A stretch of DNA of 64,000 nucleotides from Aureimonas ureilytica DSM 18598 = NBRC 106430 (lineage in GTDB: Bacteria; Pseudomonadota; Alphaproteobacteria; Rhizobiales; Rhizobiaceae), in assembly GCF_000382705.1 (NCBI RefSeq), contig NZ_ARQE01000004.1, positions 32,197 through 96,196 of the forward strand. The letters run 5' to 3'. Positions 52,060 through 62,583 of the stretch are shown here, one piece after another; the first letter of the stretch is position 1; each line of letters opens with the position of its first letter. The notes under the pieces were generated by a model. The model was not told the origin of the DNA. It was given only the letters and a program-made list of their open reading frames with translations, and searched no databases. A program made the position numbers and the translations under genes.

Positions 52060-53073
52060 TCACTCGGCCGGATGGGGGAAGGCGGAGCCGGAGGCCGAGC
52101 GACCTTCCTTCTTCGCGCGATATTCGGAATAGGCCGCGATCAGCATGTCCTCGTCGCGGTATTGCGGCACCCAGCCGAGATCGCGCTTGCCCTTGGACAC
52201 GTCGAGAACGCATTCCTCGTCGGCGATCAGATACTGCTCGGGGTCCATGATCGGCATGTTCAGCCAATCCAGGAAATCGAGCGTGCGCTTCACCGCGAAG
52301 CCCGGCGTCGGGATCAGGATCGACTTCGAGCCGGCATGGCGCACGAGATCGCCGAGAAGCTTGCGCACCGGCGGCGGGTTCAGCGAGCCGAGATTGTAGG
52401 CCTCGTTCGGGACATCCGCCTTCCAGGCGAGGCGCGCGGCCTCCGCGCAGTCGAAGACCGAGATGAACTGATAGGGATTGCGCCCCGAGCCGATCATCGG
52501 CACCGGCAGGTTGGCGTCGATCAGCTTGAACAGCTTCTCCAGGATGCCCAAGCGCCCCGGGCCGATGATGAGGCGCGGGCGGAAGAGCGAGATGCGCATG
52601 CCGCGCTCGCGCCATTCGGCCGCCAGATGCTCGGTGTCGAGCTTGGACTGGCCGTATTCGCCGAGCGGGGCCACAGGATGGTCCTCGGTCATCGGCGTCG
52701 TCACCGTGTGGCCGTAGATCATGTCGGTGGTGAAGTGGACGAGGCGCGAGGCGCCCGCCTTGTCCATCGCTTCCATGATGTGCTTCGTGCCGTCGTAATT
52801 GACGGGATAGAAGAAGTCGTGGCGCTTGGCGCGCACCTGGATCGGCGAAAGCATCTTGGCCGACAGGTTGTAGACCATGTCATCCGGCGCGATCGGCGCC
52901 TTCATCACGGCCTGCCGATCGGTCACGTCGAGCGCGATATGGGCCACTTCGGCGTAATGCGGCAGATCGCTCTTGGCGATGTCGAGAACGACGACCTCGG
53001 CCCCCTCGCCGGAGAGCTTCTGCGCCAGATGGCGGCCGACGAAGCCGTCGCCGCCGAAGATCACGTGTTTCAT
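52060..53073 (-). CDS. NAD-dependent epimerase/dehydratase (extended SDR)
   Basis: 337 residues from MKHVIFGGDGFVGRHLAQKL, the Rossmann loop. Catalytic Ser/Thr in FTTDMIYG and YGQSKLDTEHLA (Tyr-x3-Lys) are intact, and FRPRLIIGPGRLGILEKLFKLIDANLPVPMIGSGRNPYQFISVFDCAEAARLAW is a typical sugar-binding region. It could be the reductase partner of the neighbouring DprE1-like oxidase (role of DprE2) or a nucleotide-sugar epimerase. Its ATG overlaps the transporter stop by one base. Confidence 0.85.
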   Translation of the reverse strand: MKHVIFGGDGFVGRHLAQKLSGEGAEVVVLDIAKSDLPHYAEVAHIALDVTDRQAVMKAPIAPDDMVYNLSAKMLSPIQVRAKRHDFFYPVNYDGTKHIMEAMDKAGASRLVHFTTDMIYGHTVTTPMTEDHPVAPLGEYGQSKLDTEHLAAEWRERGMRISLFRPRLIIGPGRLGILEKLFKLIDANLPVPMIGSGRNPYQFISVFDCAEAARLAWKADVPNEAYNLGSLNPPPVRKLLGDLVRHAGSKSILIPTPGFAVKRTLDFLDWLNMPIMDPEQYLIADEECVLDVSKGKRDLGWVPQYRDEDMLIAAYSEYRAKKEGRSASGSAFPHPAE

Positions 53074-53513
53074 CAACGGTTTCCTTCAGCCGATGTTGGG
53101 TGCGTCTCGGTCGCCCGGAGCGCGCCGTCGTGCCCCGTCTCGCCGCCGTCCCAGGCGATGAAGACGGTGCCGACGCAGATGAGTGCGATGCCGCCCATGC
53201 GGGCGAGCGTGAGGTCCTCGCCGAACAGGCCCCAGGCGGCGAAGGCCACCACGACATAGGCGAGCGACAGGAAGGGATAGGCGTAGGACAGGTCCACCTT
53301 CGACAGGACGAAGAGGTGCGAGGCCATGGAGACGACGAAGGTCAGGAGGCCCAGGAACACGAAAGGGCTGAAGACGATCTGGAGAAGCTTCAGGATCGGG
53401 TTCACGCCCGCGAAGCTCAACGGGCCGAGCTGCATCATGCCATGCTTCAGGAGAAGCTGCGCCGCCGCGTTCGTGAACACCGTGAAGAGGATGAAGGGAA
53501 TATAGCGGCTCAT
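53073..53513 (-). CDS. Small EamA/SMR-type four-helix transporter
   Basis: 146 residues, four membrane helices: a half-size DMT protein similar in layout to EmrE and ArnE/F. YIPFILFTVFTNAAAQLLLKHGMM and SKVDLSYAYPFLSLAYVVVAFAAWGLFGEDLTLARMGGIALICVGTVFIAW (Gly-rich helix four) match. It overlaps both neighbours by ATGA or TGATG junctions, so it is made with them. Within this set it is the best candidate for flipping a polyprenyl-linked sugar across the inner membrane, as proposed for ArnE/F. Confidence 0.82.
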   Translation of the reverse strand: MSRYIPFILFTVFTNAAAQLLLKHGMMQLGPLSFAGVNPILKLLQIVFSPFVFLGLLTFVVSMASHLFVLSKVDLSYAYPFLSLAYVVVAFAAWGLFGEDLTLARMGGIALICVGTVFIAWDGGETGHDGALRATETHPTSAEGNR

Positions 53514-54958
53514 GATCGCTCCCGTTCGTTCGAATGCCTTACAGAATGACGCTCGGGACCTGTTGGGCGGTTAAGGTCGCGCAAGTCTTCGCGCAAAGGC
53601 TCAACAAACGCTTTCCGATCACACGCCCGCGTTGCGGTGGGTGCGGCCTCCAGGCGCAACGCCGTGCGTCGCCAGAAGTCGGAGAGGCACGTCGGGTCGC
53701 GCAGCGCTTCCAGCTCGCGCCAGCGCGGAAAGGACGCCGCGAAGGTGGCGGGCGACATGCGGGCGTCCTTGTAGGGGTTCACCCGCCCCCTCGCCGCTAC
53801 CACGATCGCGTCCAGCGCTTCGAGCAGGCGCTCGGTGCGCTCGCCCAAATGCGGGAAGTCGAGCGTCAGCGTATAGCCCGCCATCGGGAAGCTGAGGAGG
53901 CCCGCCCCTTCCAGCGCGCCGAAGCGCTTCAGCACCGTCAGGAACGAGCCCTGGCCGTGCGCCAGCGCGGTTTCCATGAGCGCGCGGATCGTCTCGGGCG
54001 CGCCGGCTTCCGGCACGACGCTCTGATGCTGGTGCAGCCCGCGCGGGCCATAGAGCCGGTTCCACCCGCCGACCCGGTCCAGCGGATAGAAGAACCCGTC
54101 GAAGGGCACGGTGCGGCGGCTCGTGCCGCGCGCCGCCTTGCGGAAATAGGCCTCGTTGAAGGCGCGAAGCCCGAGCCCTCGAAGCGGGCTGACGGGCGGC
54201 GTCCAGGGCACGCTGGCGAGCGGCGCGCGCGCCTTGCCGACGCGATCCCCCTTAAGGGCATGGTCCCCGCAGATCAGATGTCCGCGCCCGAAAGCGGAGC
54301 CGCGCGCGAGCGAATCGATCCAGGCGACGGCATATTCGTGGCGCGCGTCCGCCGCCTCGGCTTGGGCGAAATAGTCGGCGAGCCGGTCGAAGCGGTGCGT
54401 CACTTCCTCGATCGAGGCCGAGCCGACCCGCATGAGACGAAGCCGCAGGCGCGTGACGAAGCCCGTCAGCCCCATCCCGCCGATCGTGGCGTGGAACAGG
54501 TCGGCGTTCTCATCGCGCGAACACAGGAGCGCGTCCGGCCGGTCGGAGCGCCGGAGGTCGAAGCTCTCGACCCATCGCCCGAACGTGCCACGCCGATGGT
54601 GGTTCTTGCCGTGGACATCGTTGGCGAGCGCGCCGCCGAGCGTTACGAACTGCGTGCCGGGCGTCACGGGCAGAAACCAGCCCGCCGGCACCACGCGCTC
54701 GGTCACGTCCCGCAGCAGAACGCCGCTATCGGCGTCGATCACGCCCGTCTGCGCGTCGAAATGGTGGATGCGCGCGGGCTCGGCGGGCGTCAGCAGAAGG
54801 CCCGCATCGTTCAGCCCGCTGTCGCCGTAGGAGCGCCCGTTGCCATGTGGCAGGACGCTGCCCGCGGCTCCGCCCATCTGCCCGTCGAAGGCGCGGTGAC
54901 GCCGGCCGCCCGGCGGCGGCGCGAGCGTTCCGCCCCAGTTGAAACCGGCCTCACGCAT
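53510..54958 (-). CDS. DprE1-like FAD-dependent sugar oxidase
   Basis: 482 residues from MREAGFNWGGTL, overlapping the upstream gene by 8 bp. Domain order is FAD_binding_4 then ALO-type C-terminal domain. GNGRSYGDSGLNDAGLLL, GALANDVHGKNHHRRGTFGRWVESFDL and FFYPLDRVGGWNRLYGPRGLHQHQSVVP match mycobacterial DprE1, which oxidises decaprenylphosphoryl-ribose at C2. The catalytic Lys (VNPYKDARM) is conserved. The Cys of the DprE1 sequence WNICVDFP, target of benzothiazinones, is Thr here (YTLTLDFP). Confidence 0.88.
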   Translation of the reverse strand: MREAGFNWGGTLAPPPGGRRHRAFDGQMGGAAGSVLPHGNGRSYGDSGLNDAGLLLTPAEPARIHHFDAQTGVIDADSGVLLRDVTERVVPAGWFLPVTPGTQFVTLGGALANDVHGKNHHRRGTFGRWVESFDLRRSDRPDALLCSRDENADLFHATIGGMGLTGFVTRLRLRLMRVGSASIEEVTHRFDRLADYFAQAEAADARHEYAVAWIDSLARGSAFGRGHLICGDHALKGDRVGKARAPLASVPWTPPVSPLRGLGLRAFNEAYFRKAARGTSRRTVPFDGFFYPLDRVGGWNRLYGPRGLHQHQSVVPEAGAPETIRALMETALAHGQGSFLTVLKRFGALEGAGLLSFPMAGYTLTLDFPHLGERTERLLEALDAIVVAARGRVNPYKDARMSPATFAASFPRWRELEALRDPTCLSDFWRRTALRLEAAPTATRACDRKAFVEPLREDLRDLNRPTGPERHSVRHSNERERS

Positions 54959-56393
54959 AGGCGGCCGCGAGGAAGAGCAGAGCGCCGGAGCCGACCATGA
55001 TCTGCGAGCGCCAGTCGCGCAGGATGAACACGACCGGGTCGTCATGCATCTCGTTGCGCTTGGCCAGAACCCAGATGCGCACGATGATGTAGAGAACCAG
55101 CGGGCAGAGCGGCCAGATCAGATAGGGATGGGCCTGAAGCTGGCGGATTTCCGCGCTGTCGATATAGAGCGCGAGCACCAGCACCGAGGAAAAGCCCGAG
55201 GCCATGCCGGCCTGGGCCAGCGTGTCGAGATCGGCGGGCACGTAGCCTCGCCCGGTGGTCTGCCGCGAGGCCCCTTCCCCGAACTCGGCGAGCTCGACAT
55301 AGCGCTTCACCAGCGCCAGCGAGAAGAAGAAGAACAGGGAGAAGGCCAGGAGCCAGAAGGACTCCACCGTATCGGCCGAGGCCGCGCCGGCGAGGATACG
55401 CAGCGTGTAGAGGCTCGCCAGCGTCAGGACGTCGATCAGGAGCATCCGCTTCAGCGCCAGCGAATAGGCCGTCGTCAGCCCGAGATAGGCGGCGAGGACG
55501 ATCGTGAAGCCGGCGGGCAGAAGGAGACTGAGGCCGAACGCGCCGACCAGCAGCCCGACCGCCGCGCCGACGCCGATCGGAATGGGCACCTGCCCGCTGG
55601 CGAAGGGGCGATGGCGCTTGGTGCTGTGGCGACGGTCGGCCGCGAGGTCGAGAAGGTCGTTGAAGAGATAGACCGAAGACGCCGCCATGGAGAAGCAAAC
55701 GAAGGCGAGCAGCCCCGCCAGCACCATGGGGATGTCGAGATACTCATGGTTCAGGACGATCGGGACGAAGATCAGGACGTTCTTCATCCACTGGTGCGGG
55801 CGCATGGCCTTGAGAAGGCTGCGCGAGACGGGCTTCTCGTCGCGGATCAGGCGGCACTCGCGCGTCGCGCCGCGATGCCAGCGCGCGGCGTGCCGGTCCG
55901 GCTGCACCACGGTCGCATGTTCGGCCGCCTCGAACAGGCAGAGATCGTCGCGCGAATTGCCCATATAGTCGAAGGGCGCGCCGGCGCGATCGGCCCGGAT
56001 GCGCTCCAGCTTGCGCTCGGCCGACAGATTGGTCTCGCCGTCGCTGGCGATCACCTCGTCGAAAAACCCCAGATGATCCGCGACGCCTTTTGCCAGACGC
56101 TCGTCGGCGGCGGTGGCGAGCACGATGCGACGCCCCGCCTCGCGCTCGGTGCGCAGCGTCTCGACGACGTCCTCGCGATAGGGCCAGGTCGCCGGATCGA
56201 CCTCGATACGCCCGGCGAGTTCGGCCTTCAGCCGCGCCTTGCCGGCCAGCGCCCAGCCGAACACACGCCAGACCTCCAGCGGCTTCTGGCGGGCGAACAG
56301 GAACAGGCTTTCCCACAACAGGTCGCTGCGAACGAGCGTCCCGTCCAGGTCGACATAGAGAGGCCGATCGGCTTTCGCGCTGAGCGTATCCAT
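54951..56393 (-). CDS. HAD phosphatase-UbiA prenyltransferase fusion (DPPR synthase-like)
   Basis: 480 residues. The N-terminal ~190 are a HAD hydrolase: LYVDLDGTLVRSDLLWES, LATAADERLAKGVADHLG, and YMGNSRDDLCLFEAAEHATVVQP. The C-terminal part is a nine-helix UbiA domain with NDLLDLAADRRHSTKRHRPFASG (first Asp motif) and YSLALKRMLLIDVLTL. The UbiA half resembles mycobacterial Rv3806c, which joins phosphoribose to decaprenyl phosphate, and the HAD half could remove the 5-phosphate in the same protein. First gene of the operon. Confidence 0.88.
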   Translation of the reverse strand: MDTLSAKADRPLYVDLDGTLVRSDLLWESLFLFARQKPLEVWRVFGWALAGKARLKAELAGRIEVDPATWPYREDVVETLRTEREAGRRIVLATAADERLAKGVADHLGFFDEVIASDGETNLSAERKLERIRADRAGAPFDYMGNSRDDLCLFEAAEHATVVQPDRHAARWHRGATRECRLIRDEKPVSRSLLKAMRPHQWMKNVLIFVPIVLNHEYLDIPMVLAGLLAFVCFSMAASSVYLFNDLLDLAADRRHSTKRHRPFASGQVPIPIGVGAAVGLLVGAFGLSLLLPAGFTIVLAAYLGLTTAYSLALKRMLLIDVLTLASLYTLRILAGAASADTVESFWLLAFSLFFFFSLALVKRYVELAEFGEGASRQTTGRGYVPADLDTLAQAGMASGFSSVLVLALYIDSAEIRQLQAHPYLIWPLCPLVLYIIVRIWVLAKRNEMHDDPVVFILRDWRSQIMVGSGALLFLAAAYA

Positions 56394-56521
56394 ATCGAGG
56401 GCCGTCGTCGCTTGTGAAATCGGACCCTATGCTTCAACCCGCGCGGGTTTCGGTCGCGTAAACCCCGGCCTCACGAGCCCGCGATCTGAAGTTGACGTTA
56501 AGGAAAGGCTTACGGCGGCAG

Positions 56522-56827
56522 TCAGACTGCAAGGCCATGGGCGGCGCGGGCCATCAGGCATTCCTCGTCGCCGGGCTGGCAGGTGCGGCAGACATGCGGG
56601 CGCACGGCATAGATGCCGCAGCCCGTCCTTTCCCCGACGACGCCTGTGAGGGCCGCGCAGCGCTCGCCCTCGCAGCGCATCCCCGACAGGTCCTCGGCGA
56701 CGAGTTCGGCGGGAATGCGGTCGAGCTCCTCGTCGGTCTCCAGCGAGAAGCGCGGCCAGTCCGACGAATAGGCGCAGCACGCGCCGCAGCTCTGGCAGTC
56801 GAAGGAACTGTCGAGGTCCGCCGTCAT
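56522..56827 (-). CDS. YkgJ family cysteine-cluster protein
   Basis: 101 residues. FDCQSCGACCAY near the N-terminus, then CEGERCAALTG, GCGIYAVRPHVCRTC and DEECLMAR give the complete CxxCxxCC plus CX7-type cluster of the YkgJ (zinc- or iron-binding) family. Function unknown. It reads toward the UbiA gene, with 128 bp between. Confidence 0.9.
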   Translation of the reverse strand: MTADLDSSFDCQSCGACCAYSSDWPRFSLETDEELDRIPAELVAEDLSGMRCEGERCAALTGVVGERTGCGIYAVRPHVCRTCQPGDEECLMARAAHGLAV

Positions 56828-56998
56828 GAAGGGATTCCTCGAAGCCGGTCGCGAATCGCGGACAGGGCGAAGGTCATGATGCCCCTATCGAACCCGCCGA
56901 AACGGCGCGATGGAGGATGCCAAACAAACCTGATCGGAAGAAAAAACAGACGCTGCCGAAGTTTAAACCGAACCCTTTGCCTGATAAGGCATAGGGAA

Positions 56999-57074
<76 letters not shown>

Positions 57075-57199
57075 GAAGCGCTTGTTTTTGCGCTCTTCAG
57101 TGCCGGTCGGCGTCTGTGAGGCGGTGTATACGCAGGGCGATCGGACCTGTCCAGTGCCTTTTTCGCGCCCGGCGCATTTTTCTTGGAAATCGCCGGGGC

Positions 57200-57613
57200 T
57201 CAGACGTCCGACCAGCGAAACCGCGCCACGAGCGCAACCGGCAGCGGCTTGGGCGTGATGCGCAGCCCCTCCTCTCCCGCCGATACGCTGGAAACGACGC
57301 GCGGGGTGATTCCGACCGTCTGTTCCTCGTCTTGCGGCACGTCGAGGAAATGGATGCCGGCGAACAGTTCGCGGCGATACACGAGCTTGGCGGGCCGCGG
57401 CACCTCGTCGTCGCCGATGCGGAACTCGAACTGCTTGGGCAGCGGCACGGAGCCGTCGATCGTCAGGAGAGCGCCGGTCGCGGAGATGTTGCGAACGATG
57501 CAATCGACGGTCGAAAACCGATTGTTGAAGAGGATCTGGGCGCGCTTGAAGGTGCGGGTGCGCGGGGCGACCCGGCGTTCGCTGCCGTCGGAATCCGGTT
57601 GCACAAGGGCCAT
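57200..57613 (-). CDS. PilZ domain c-di-GMP receptor
   Basis: 137 residues. ERRVAPRTRTFKRAQILFN holds RxxxR and CIVRNISATGALLTID supplies [DN]xSxxG, the two c-di-GMP binding motifs. The following beta-barrel segment and VYRRELFAGIHFLDV complete a single PilZ domain with a C-terminal extension of about 40 residues. It probably transmits c-di-GMP levels, which the GGDEF-EAL protein in this window would lower. No operon partner is seen. Confidence 0.92.
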   Translation of the reverse strand: MALVQPDSDGSERRVAPRTRTFKRAQILFNNRFSTVDCIVRNISATGALLTIDGSVPLPKQFEFRIGDDEVPRPAKLVYRRELFAGIHFLDVPQDEEQTVGITPRVVSSVSAGEEGLRITPKPLPVALVARFRWSDV

Positions 57614-57747
57614 GGATCAGGTCTCCCTGGAAGAATTCTCCCTCATGACCTAACGGGAAAATGGTTCGTAAACCTTGAATCCATCACCCGTAAGGAGGGT
57701 GGAACCCGAAAGGGGCGAAGGATTCGCCCTCCCCCGCGAACGAAATC

Positions 57748-57812
57748 GCCCGCCGGACGCGTGCGTGCATCCGGCGGGCGGGGAGAACGGAACAGGCGGC
57801 GGGCGCCGCCTG
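57748..57812 (-). terminator. Tandem hairpins after ilvC
   Basis: Downstream of ilvC are CAGGCGGC/GCCGCCTG (57793-57812, loop GGGC) and, beyond it, GCCCGCCGGA/TCCGGCGGGC (57748-57779, 12-nt loop), the latter followed on the minus strand by GATTTCG. Both stems are perfect. The second is the likelier terminator. Confidence 0.7.
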
Positions 57813-57831
57813 TCTTCAGCTCGAGGGGAGC

Positions 57832-59530
<1,699 letters not shown>

Positions 59531-59558
59531 CGCCACTCGCTCTCGCCGGCCGCAAAGC

Positions 59559-59576
59559 ACGTACCGTACGTTACGG
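59559..59576. promoter_or_regulatory. Palindromic operator upstream of tetR-ilvC
   Basis: ACGTAC-C-GTACGT (59559-59571) and CCGTA-CGT-TACGG (59564-59576) are two perfect, overlapping inverted repeats, 29 bases before the TetR start codon. The layout suits binding of one or two TetR dimers and autoregulation of the tetR-ilvC unit. Confidence 0.65.
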
Positions 59577-59630
59577 TTCGCACTACACAAGCCACGAAGC
59601 GGAGGCAAGAGGGGAAGCGCGCGCTCGCCC

Positions 59631-60758
59631 TTATTTCACGATGGTCAGCCGCTCCGCCGCGCGGGTGATGGCCGTGTAGAGCCAGCGCTCGCGCGAATCC
59701 TTGAAGGCCCAGCTCTCGTCGAAGAGCATGACGTCGTCCCATTGCGAGCCCTGCGCCTTGTGGACGGTCAGCGCATAGCCATAGTCGAAATCGTCGTAGC
59801 GCCGCTTCAGGGCCCAGGCGACCTCGGCCGTCGGGTCCTCGAAGACCTGCTTCAGGAGCTTGATCTTGGCCATGCCCTTGTCGATGTCGTCATCGTCGGG
59901 TTTCACGAGAAGATTGGTGCCGGGCTTCGTCGTCTCGGGCGAGGCGGTCATCACCTGCCAGAGCGAGCCGTTGAGAAGGCCCTTGGTCGGGTCGTTCCTG
60001 AGACAAACCAGCTTGTCGCCCGATTGCGGCAGCGCGCCGGTAAAGCCTTTCAGCTCGCGCAGGCGATTGTTGTAGAGGCGGCGCGTCCGGTTGGTGCCCA
60101 CCAGAACCTGATCGGCGCCAAGCACCTCGTCGCGGTCCACCTCGCGCTTGGTGATAACGCGGGCCGCGCCGTAGTCCCCAAGCTTCAGCTCGCGCCCTTC
60201 GCGCGCGTCGAGCGCCAGTTCCAGAATCGGATTGTCGCGGGCTTGGCGGTGGATTTCCGTCAGAAGGAAATCGGGCTCGGCCTCGGTGAAGAAGCCCCCG
60301 CCCGACACGGGCGGCAGCTGGCCAGGATCGCCCAGCACCAGAATCGGCGTGCCGAAGGAGAGGAGATCGCGCCCCAGCGCCTCGTCCACCATGGAGCATT
60401 CGTCCACCACAACGAGCTTGGCCTTGGCGACGGGGCTCTGGCGGTTCAGCGAGAAGGTCGGCGACACGCGGGCCGTGCCGGTCGTCTCGTCCTCCAGCGC
60501 TTCCTCGCCGCGCGGGCGATAGATGAGCGAATGGAGGGTCTTGGCGGATTTCGCGCCCTTGGAGCGCAGCACCTGCGCGGCCTTGCCGGTGAAGGCGGCG
60601 AACTGCACGCCCCCTTCCACCCCTTCGGCGAAGTGACGCGCGAGCGTCGTCTTGCCCGTTCCGGCATAGCCGAACAGGCGGAAGATCGGCTGGTCGCCGC
60701 GCCGGAGCCAGTCGGCCACACGCGTCAGCGCCTCGTCCTGCTGCGGAGAGAACTTCAT
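59631..60758 (-). CDS. RecD2-like ATP-dependent DNA helicase
   Basis: 375 residues from MKFSPQQDEALTRVADWLR. Superfamily 1B helicase: LFGYAGTGKTTLARHF (Walker A), LVVVDECSMVDEAL (Walker B), LVLGDPGQLPPVSGG (motif III), and C-terminal TVHKAQGSQWDDVMLFDES and YTAITRAAERL. It lacks the N-terminal extension of RecD2, being a compact single-helicase type. It probably acts in repair or recombination. The start is chosen at the ATG beginning the Q motif; an ATG 12 codons upstream is possible. Confidence 0.88.
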   Translation of the reverse strand: MKFSPQQDEALTRVADWLRRGDQPIFRLFGYAGTGKTTLARHFAEGVEGGVQFAAFTGKAAQVLRSKGAKSAKTLHSLIYRPRGEEALEDETTGTARVSPTFSLNRQSPVAKAKLVVVDECSMVDEALGRDLLSFGTPILVLGDPGQLPPVSGGGFFTEAEPDFLLTEIHRQARDNPILELALDAREGRELKLGDYGAARVITKREVDRDEVLGADQVLVGTNRTRRLYNNRLRELKGFTGALPQSGDKLVCLRNDPTKGLLNGSLWQVMTASPETTKPGTNLLVKPDDDDIDKGMAKIKLLKQVFEDPTAEVAWALKRRYDDFDYGYALTVHKAQGSQWDDVMLFDESWAFKDSRERWLYTAITRAAERLTIVK

Positions 60759-60950
60759 GCGCCGAGGGGTCGCAGAAATCGCCCCATTTGCCAAGCGGTC
60801 TCGTTCTGTTCTCGTCTCACTTCATGGGCCATTGCAAAACCGTCACGCAAGCGAACTATGAACCCGCTCGCCGCCGGTGGGCCCGCGAGCCCGAAAGATC
60901 GGGCCGCCCGCCGCCGGCTTCTCACAGCGTGCGACCCGAAGGATCATCCC

Positions 60951-61868
60951 ATGTCCGGCATCATTTCCGCCGTCGGCTTCTGCAATCACACCGGACCGGG
61001 CGACCTGTCGACGCTCGACGCTTCCTTGCGCGCGGTCGCCGACACGGGCGCCGACGCCTGCGAGATCGGCATCTATGCCGAGGAGATCGTGGCGGGCGGG
61101 CGCATCATCGAGGAGCGGCTGAAGCGCGTCTCCGCCATCGCCGGCCAGTATTCGTTCCGCAAACTCTCGCTGCACGGGCAGATCGTGTCCAACTTCATGG
61201 ACCGCGAGAACCTGCATCTCCAGAAGCGCGTCGTGCGGGCCATGCTCGAACTCTGCGACCGGCTCGGCGCGGGCGTTCTCGTGCATCATTGCGGCTCTGC
61301 TCAACTGGCGGAAGGCGAAAACGCCGGAGATCTCGACCGGATGGAGCGCGAGGCCCTCCACGAGATGGCCGAACTGGCCAAGGGCTACGGCACGCGCATC
61401 GTTCTGGAAAACATCTTCACCACCGCGCCCGGCCAGTATCGCCAGACACCCAGCGAAGTCGCGGCGACCGTGCGCGCCGTCGGCCACAGCCATCTCGCCG
61501 CGCTGATCGACTTCAGCCATGCCTATATCGAATCGAGCTACAAGGGCCTCGACTTCCGCCAGGAGCTTCGCGCCATGGCCGAGGTCGCGGGCCATCTCCA
61601 TGTGCATGACAGTTTCGGCCTGCCCTACACGATGAAGACCTTCTACCACCCGGCGGAAGCGACGGCACTCGGCATCGGCGATCTGCACCTGCCGCTCGGC
61701 TGGGGCGACATCGCCTGGGAGGACATCTTCTCCGAACTCACCTTCCTGCCCGACACGACGCTCATCATGGAGATCGATTCGGGCCGCTTCGCCGCCGAGC
61801 AGCCGGCCTGCCTGGAGCGCGCCCGCAAGCTCGCCGACCTCGTCAACACGCGCGCGCAGGCCGCCTGA
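60951..61868 (+). CDS. Xylose isomerase-like TIM-barrel protein
   Basis: 305 residues from MSGIISAVGFCNHTGPGDLS. Sugar phosphate isomerase/epimerase (AP endonuclease 2) fold: CEIGIYAEEI, LSLHGQIVSNF, GAGVLVHHCGSAQ, IVLENIF (metal Glu), ALIDFSHAY, LHVHDSFG (metal His) and LIMEIDSG. The metal site seems complete. The substrate is unknown, and no sugar catabolic genes are adjacent. The longer 5' frame has no support. Confidence 0.85.
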   Translation: MSGIISAVGFCNHTGPGDLSTLDASLRAVADTGADACEIGIYAEEIVAGGRIIEERLKRVSAIAGQYSFRKLSLHGQIVSNFMDRENLHLQKRVVRAMLELCDRLGAGVLVHHCGSAQLAEGENAGDLDRMEREALHEMAELAKGYGTRIVLENIFTTAPGQYRQTPSEVAATVRAVGHSHLAALIDFSHAYIESSYKGLDFRQELRAMAEVAGHLHVHDSFGLPYTMKTFYHPAEATALGIGDLHLPLGWGDIAWEDIFSELTFLPDTTLIMEIDSGRFAAEQPACLERARKLADLVNTRAQAA

Positions 61869-61911
61869 CCGAACGCGCTTTCGGCCGAGCCCTCGACGCG
61901 CTCGGCCGGGA

Positions 61912-62505
61912 TCAGCGCAGCATGGGCCAGATCGAGGCGACGAGCGCGAGGCCCATGGCGATGTTGAAGATGCGAAGGCGCCTGGGGTCCGACAGGAAAC
62001 CGCGCAGGGCGACGCCGAAGCCGGCCCAGACCGAAACGCTCGGCAGGTTCACGATGGCGAAGGCCGTGCCGACGAGGACGACGGAAAGAACCGGCGCGTC
62101 GGCCTGCGTGTAGGCGCCCATGGCGACGAGAGCCATGGCCCAGGCCTTCGGGTTGACCCATTGGAACGCCGCCGCCTGCCCGAAGGTCAAAGGCTGGCCG
62201 CTCGCCCGCGCCTCGCCCATCGCGCCCGAGGTCGCGATCTTCCACGCGAGCCAGAGCATGTAGACGAGGCTCGCGAGTTTCAGCCCCGTCTGGAGCGCGG
62301 GAACGGCGTGAAGCAGCGCGCCCAATCCGAAACCGACCGACAGAAGCAGGACGAAGAAGCCGATGGCGATGCCCAGCATATGCGGGATCGTGCGGCGAAA
62401 GCCGAAATTCACGCCCGATGCCATGAGCATCATGTTGTTCGGCCCCGGCGTGACCGAGGAGACGAAGGCGTAGACGAGAAGGCCGAGAAACAGATCGAAC
62501 GGCAT
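61912..62505 (-). CDS. LysE family translocator
   Basis: 197 residues with six membrane helices. LFLGLLVYAFVSSVTPGPNNMMLMASGVNFGFRRTIPHMLGIAIGFF is the LysE/RhtB signature. LTFGQAAAFQWVNPKAWAMAL is the second conserved block. It exports amino acids or homoserine-type compounds. It lies between the TIM-barrel gene (convergent) and ilvN (same direction, 78 bp). Confidence 0.92.
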   Translation of the reverse strand: MPFDLFLGLLVYAFVSSVTPGPNNMMLMASGVNFGFRRTIPHMLGIAIGFFVLLLSVGFGLGALLHAVPALQTGLKLASLVYMLWLAWKIATSGAMGEARASGQPLTFGQAAAFQWVNPKAWAMALVAMGAYTQADAPVLSVVLVGTAFAIVNLPSVSVWAGFGVALRGFLSDPRRLRIFNIAMGLALVASIWPMLR

Positions 62506-62583
62506 GGGAAACTCCGGGCGCGCGCCATCGCGCCGCCCGGATCGGGCGGCGTCAGACGTCGAAAGGGGATCGGTCGGAAATCA

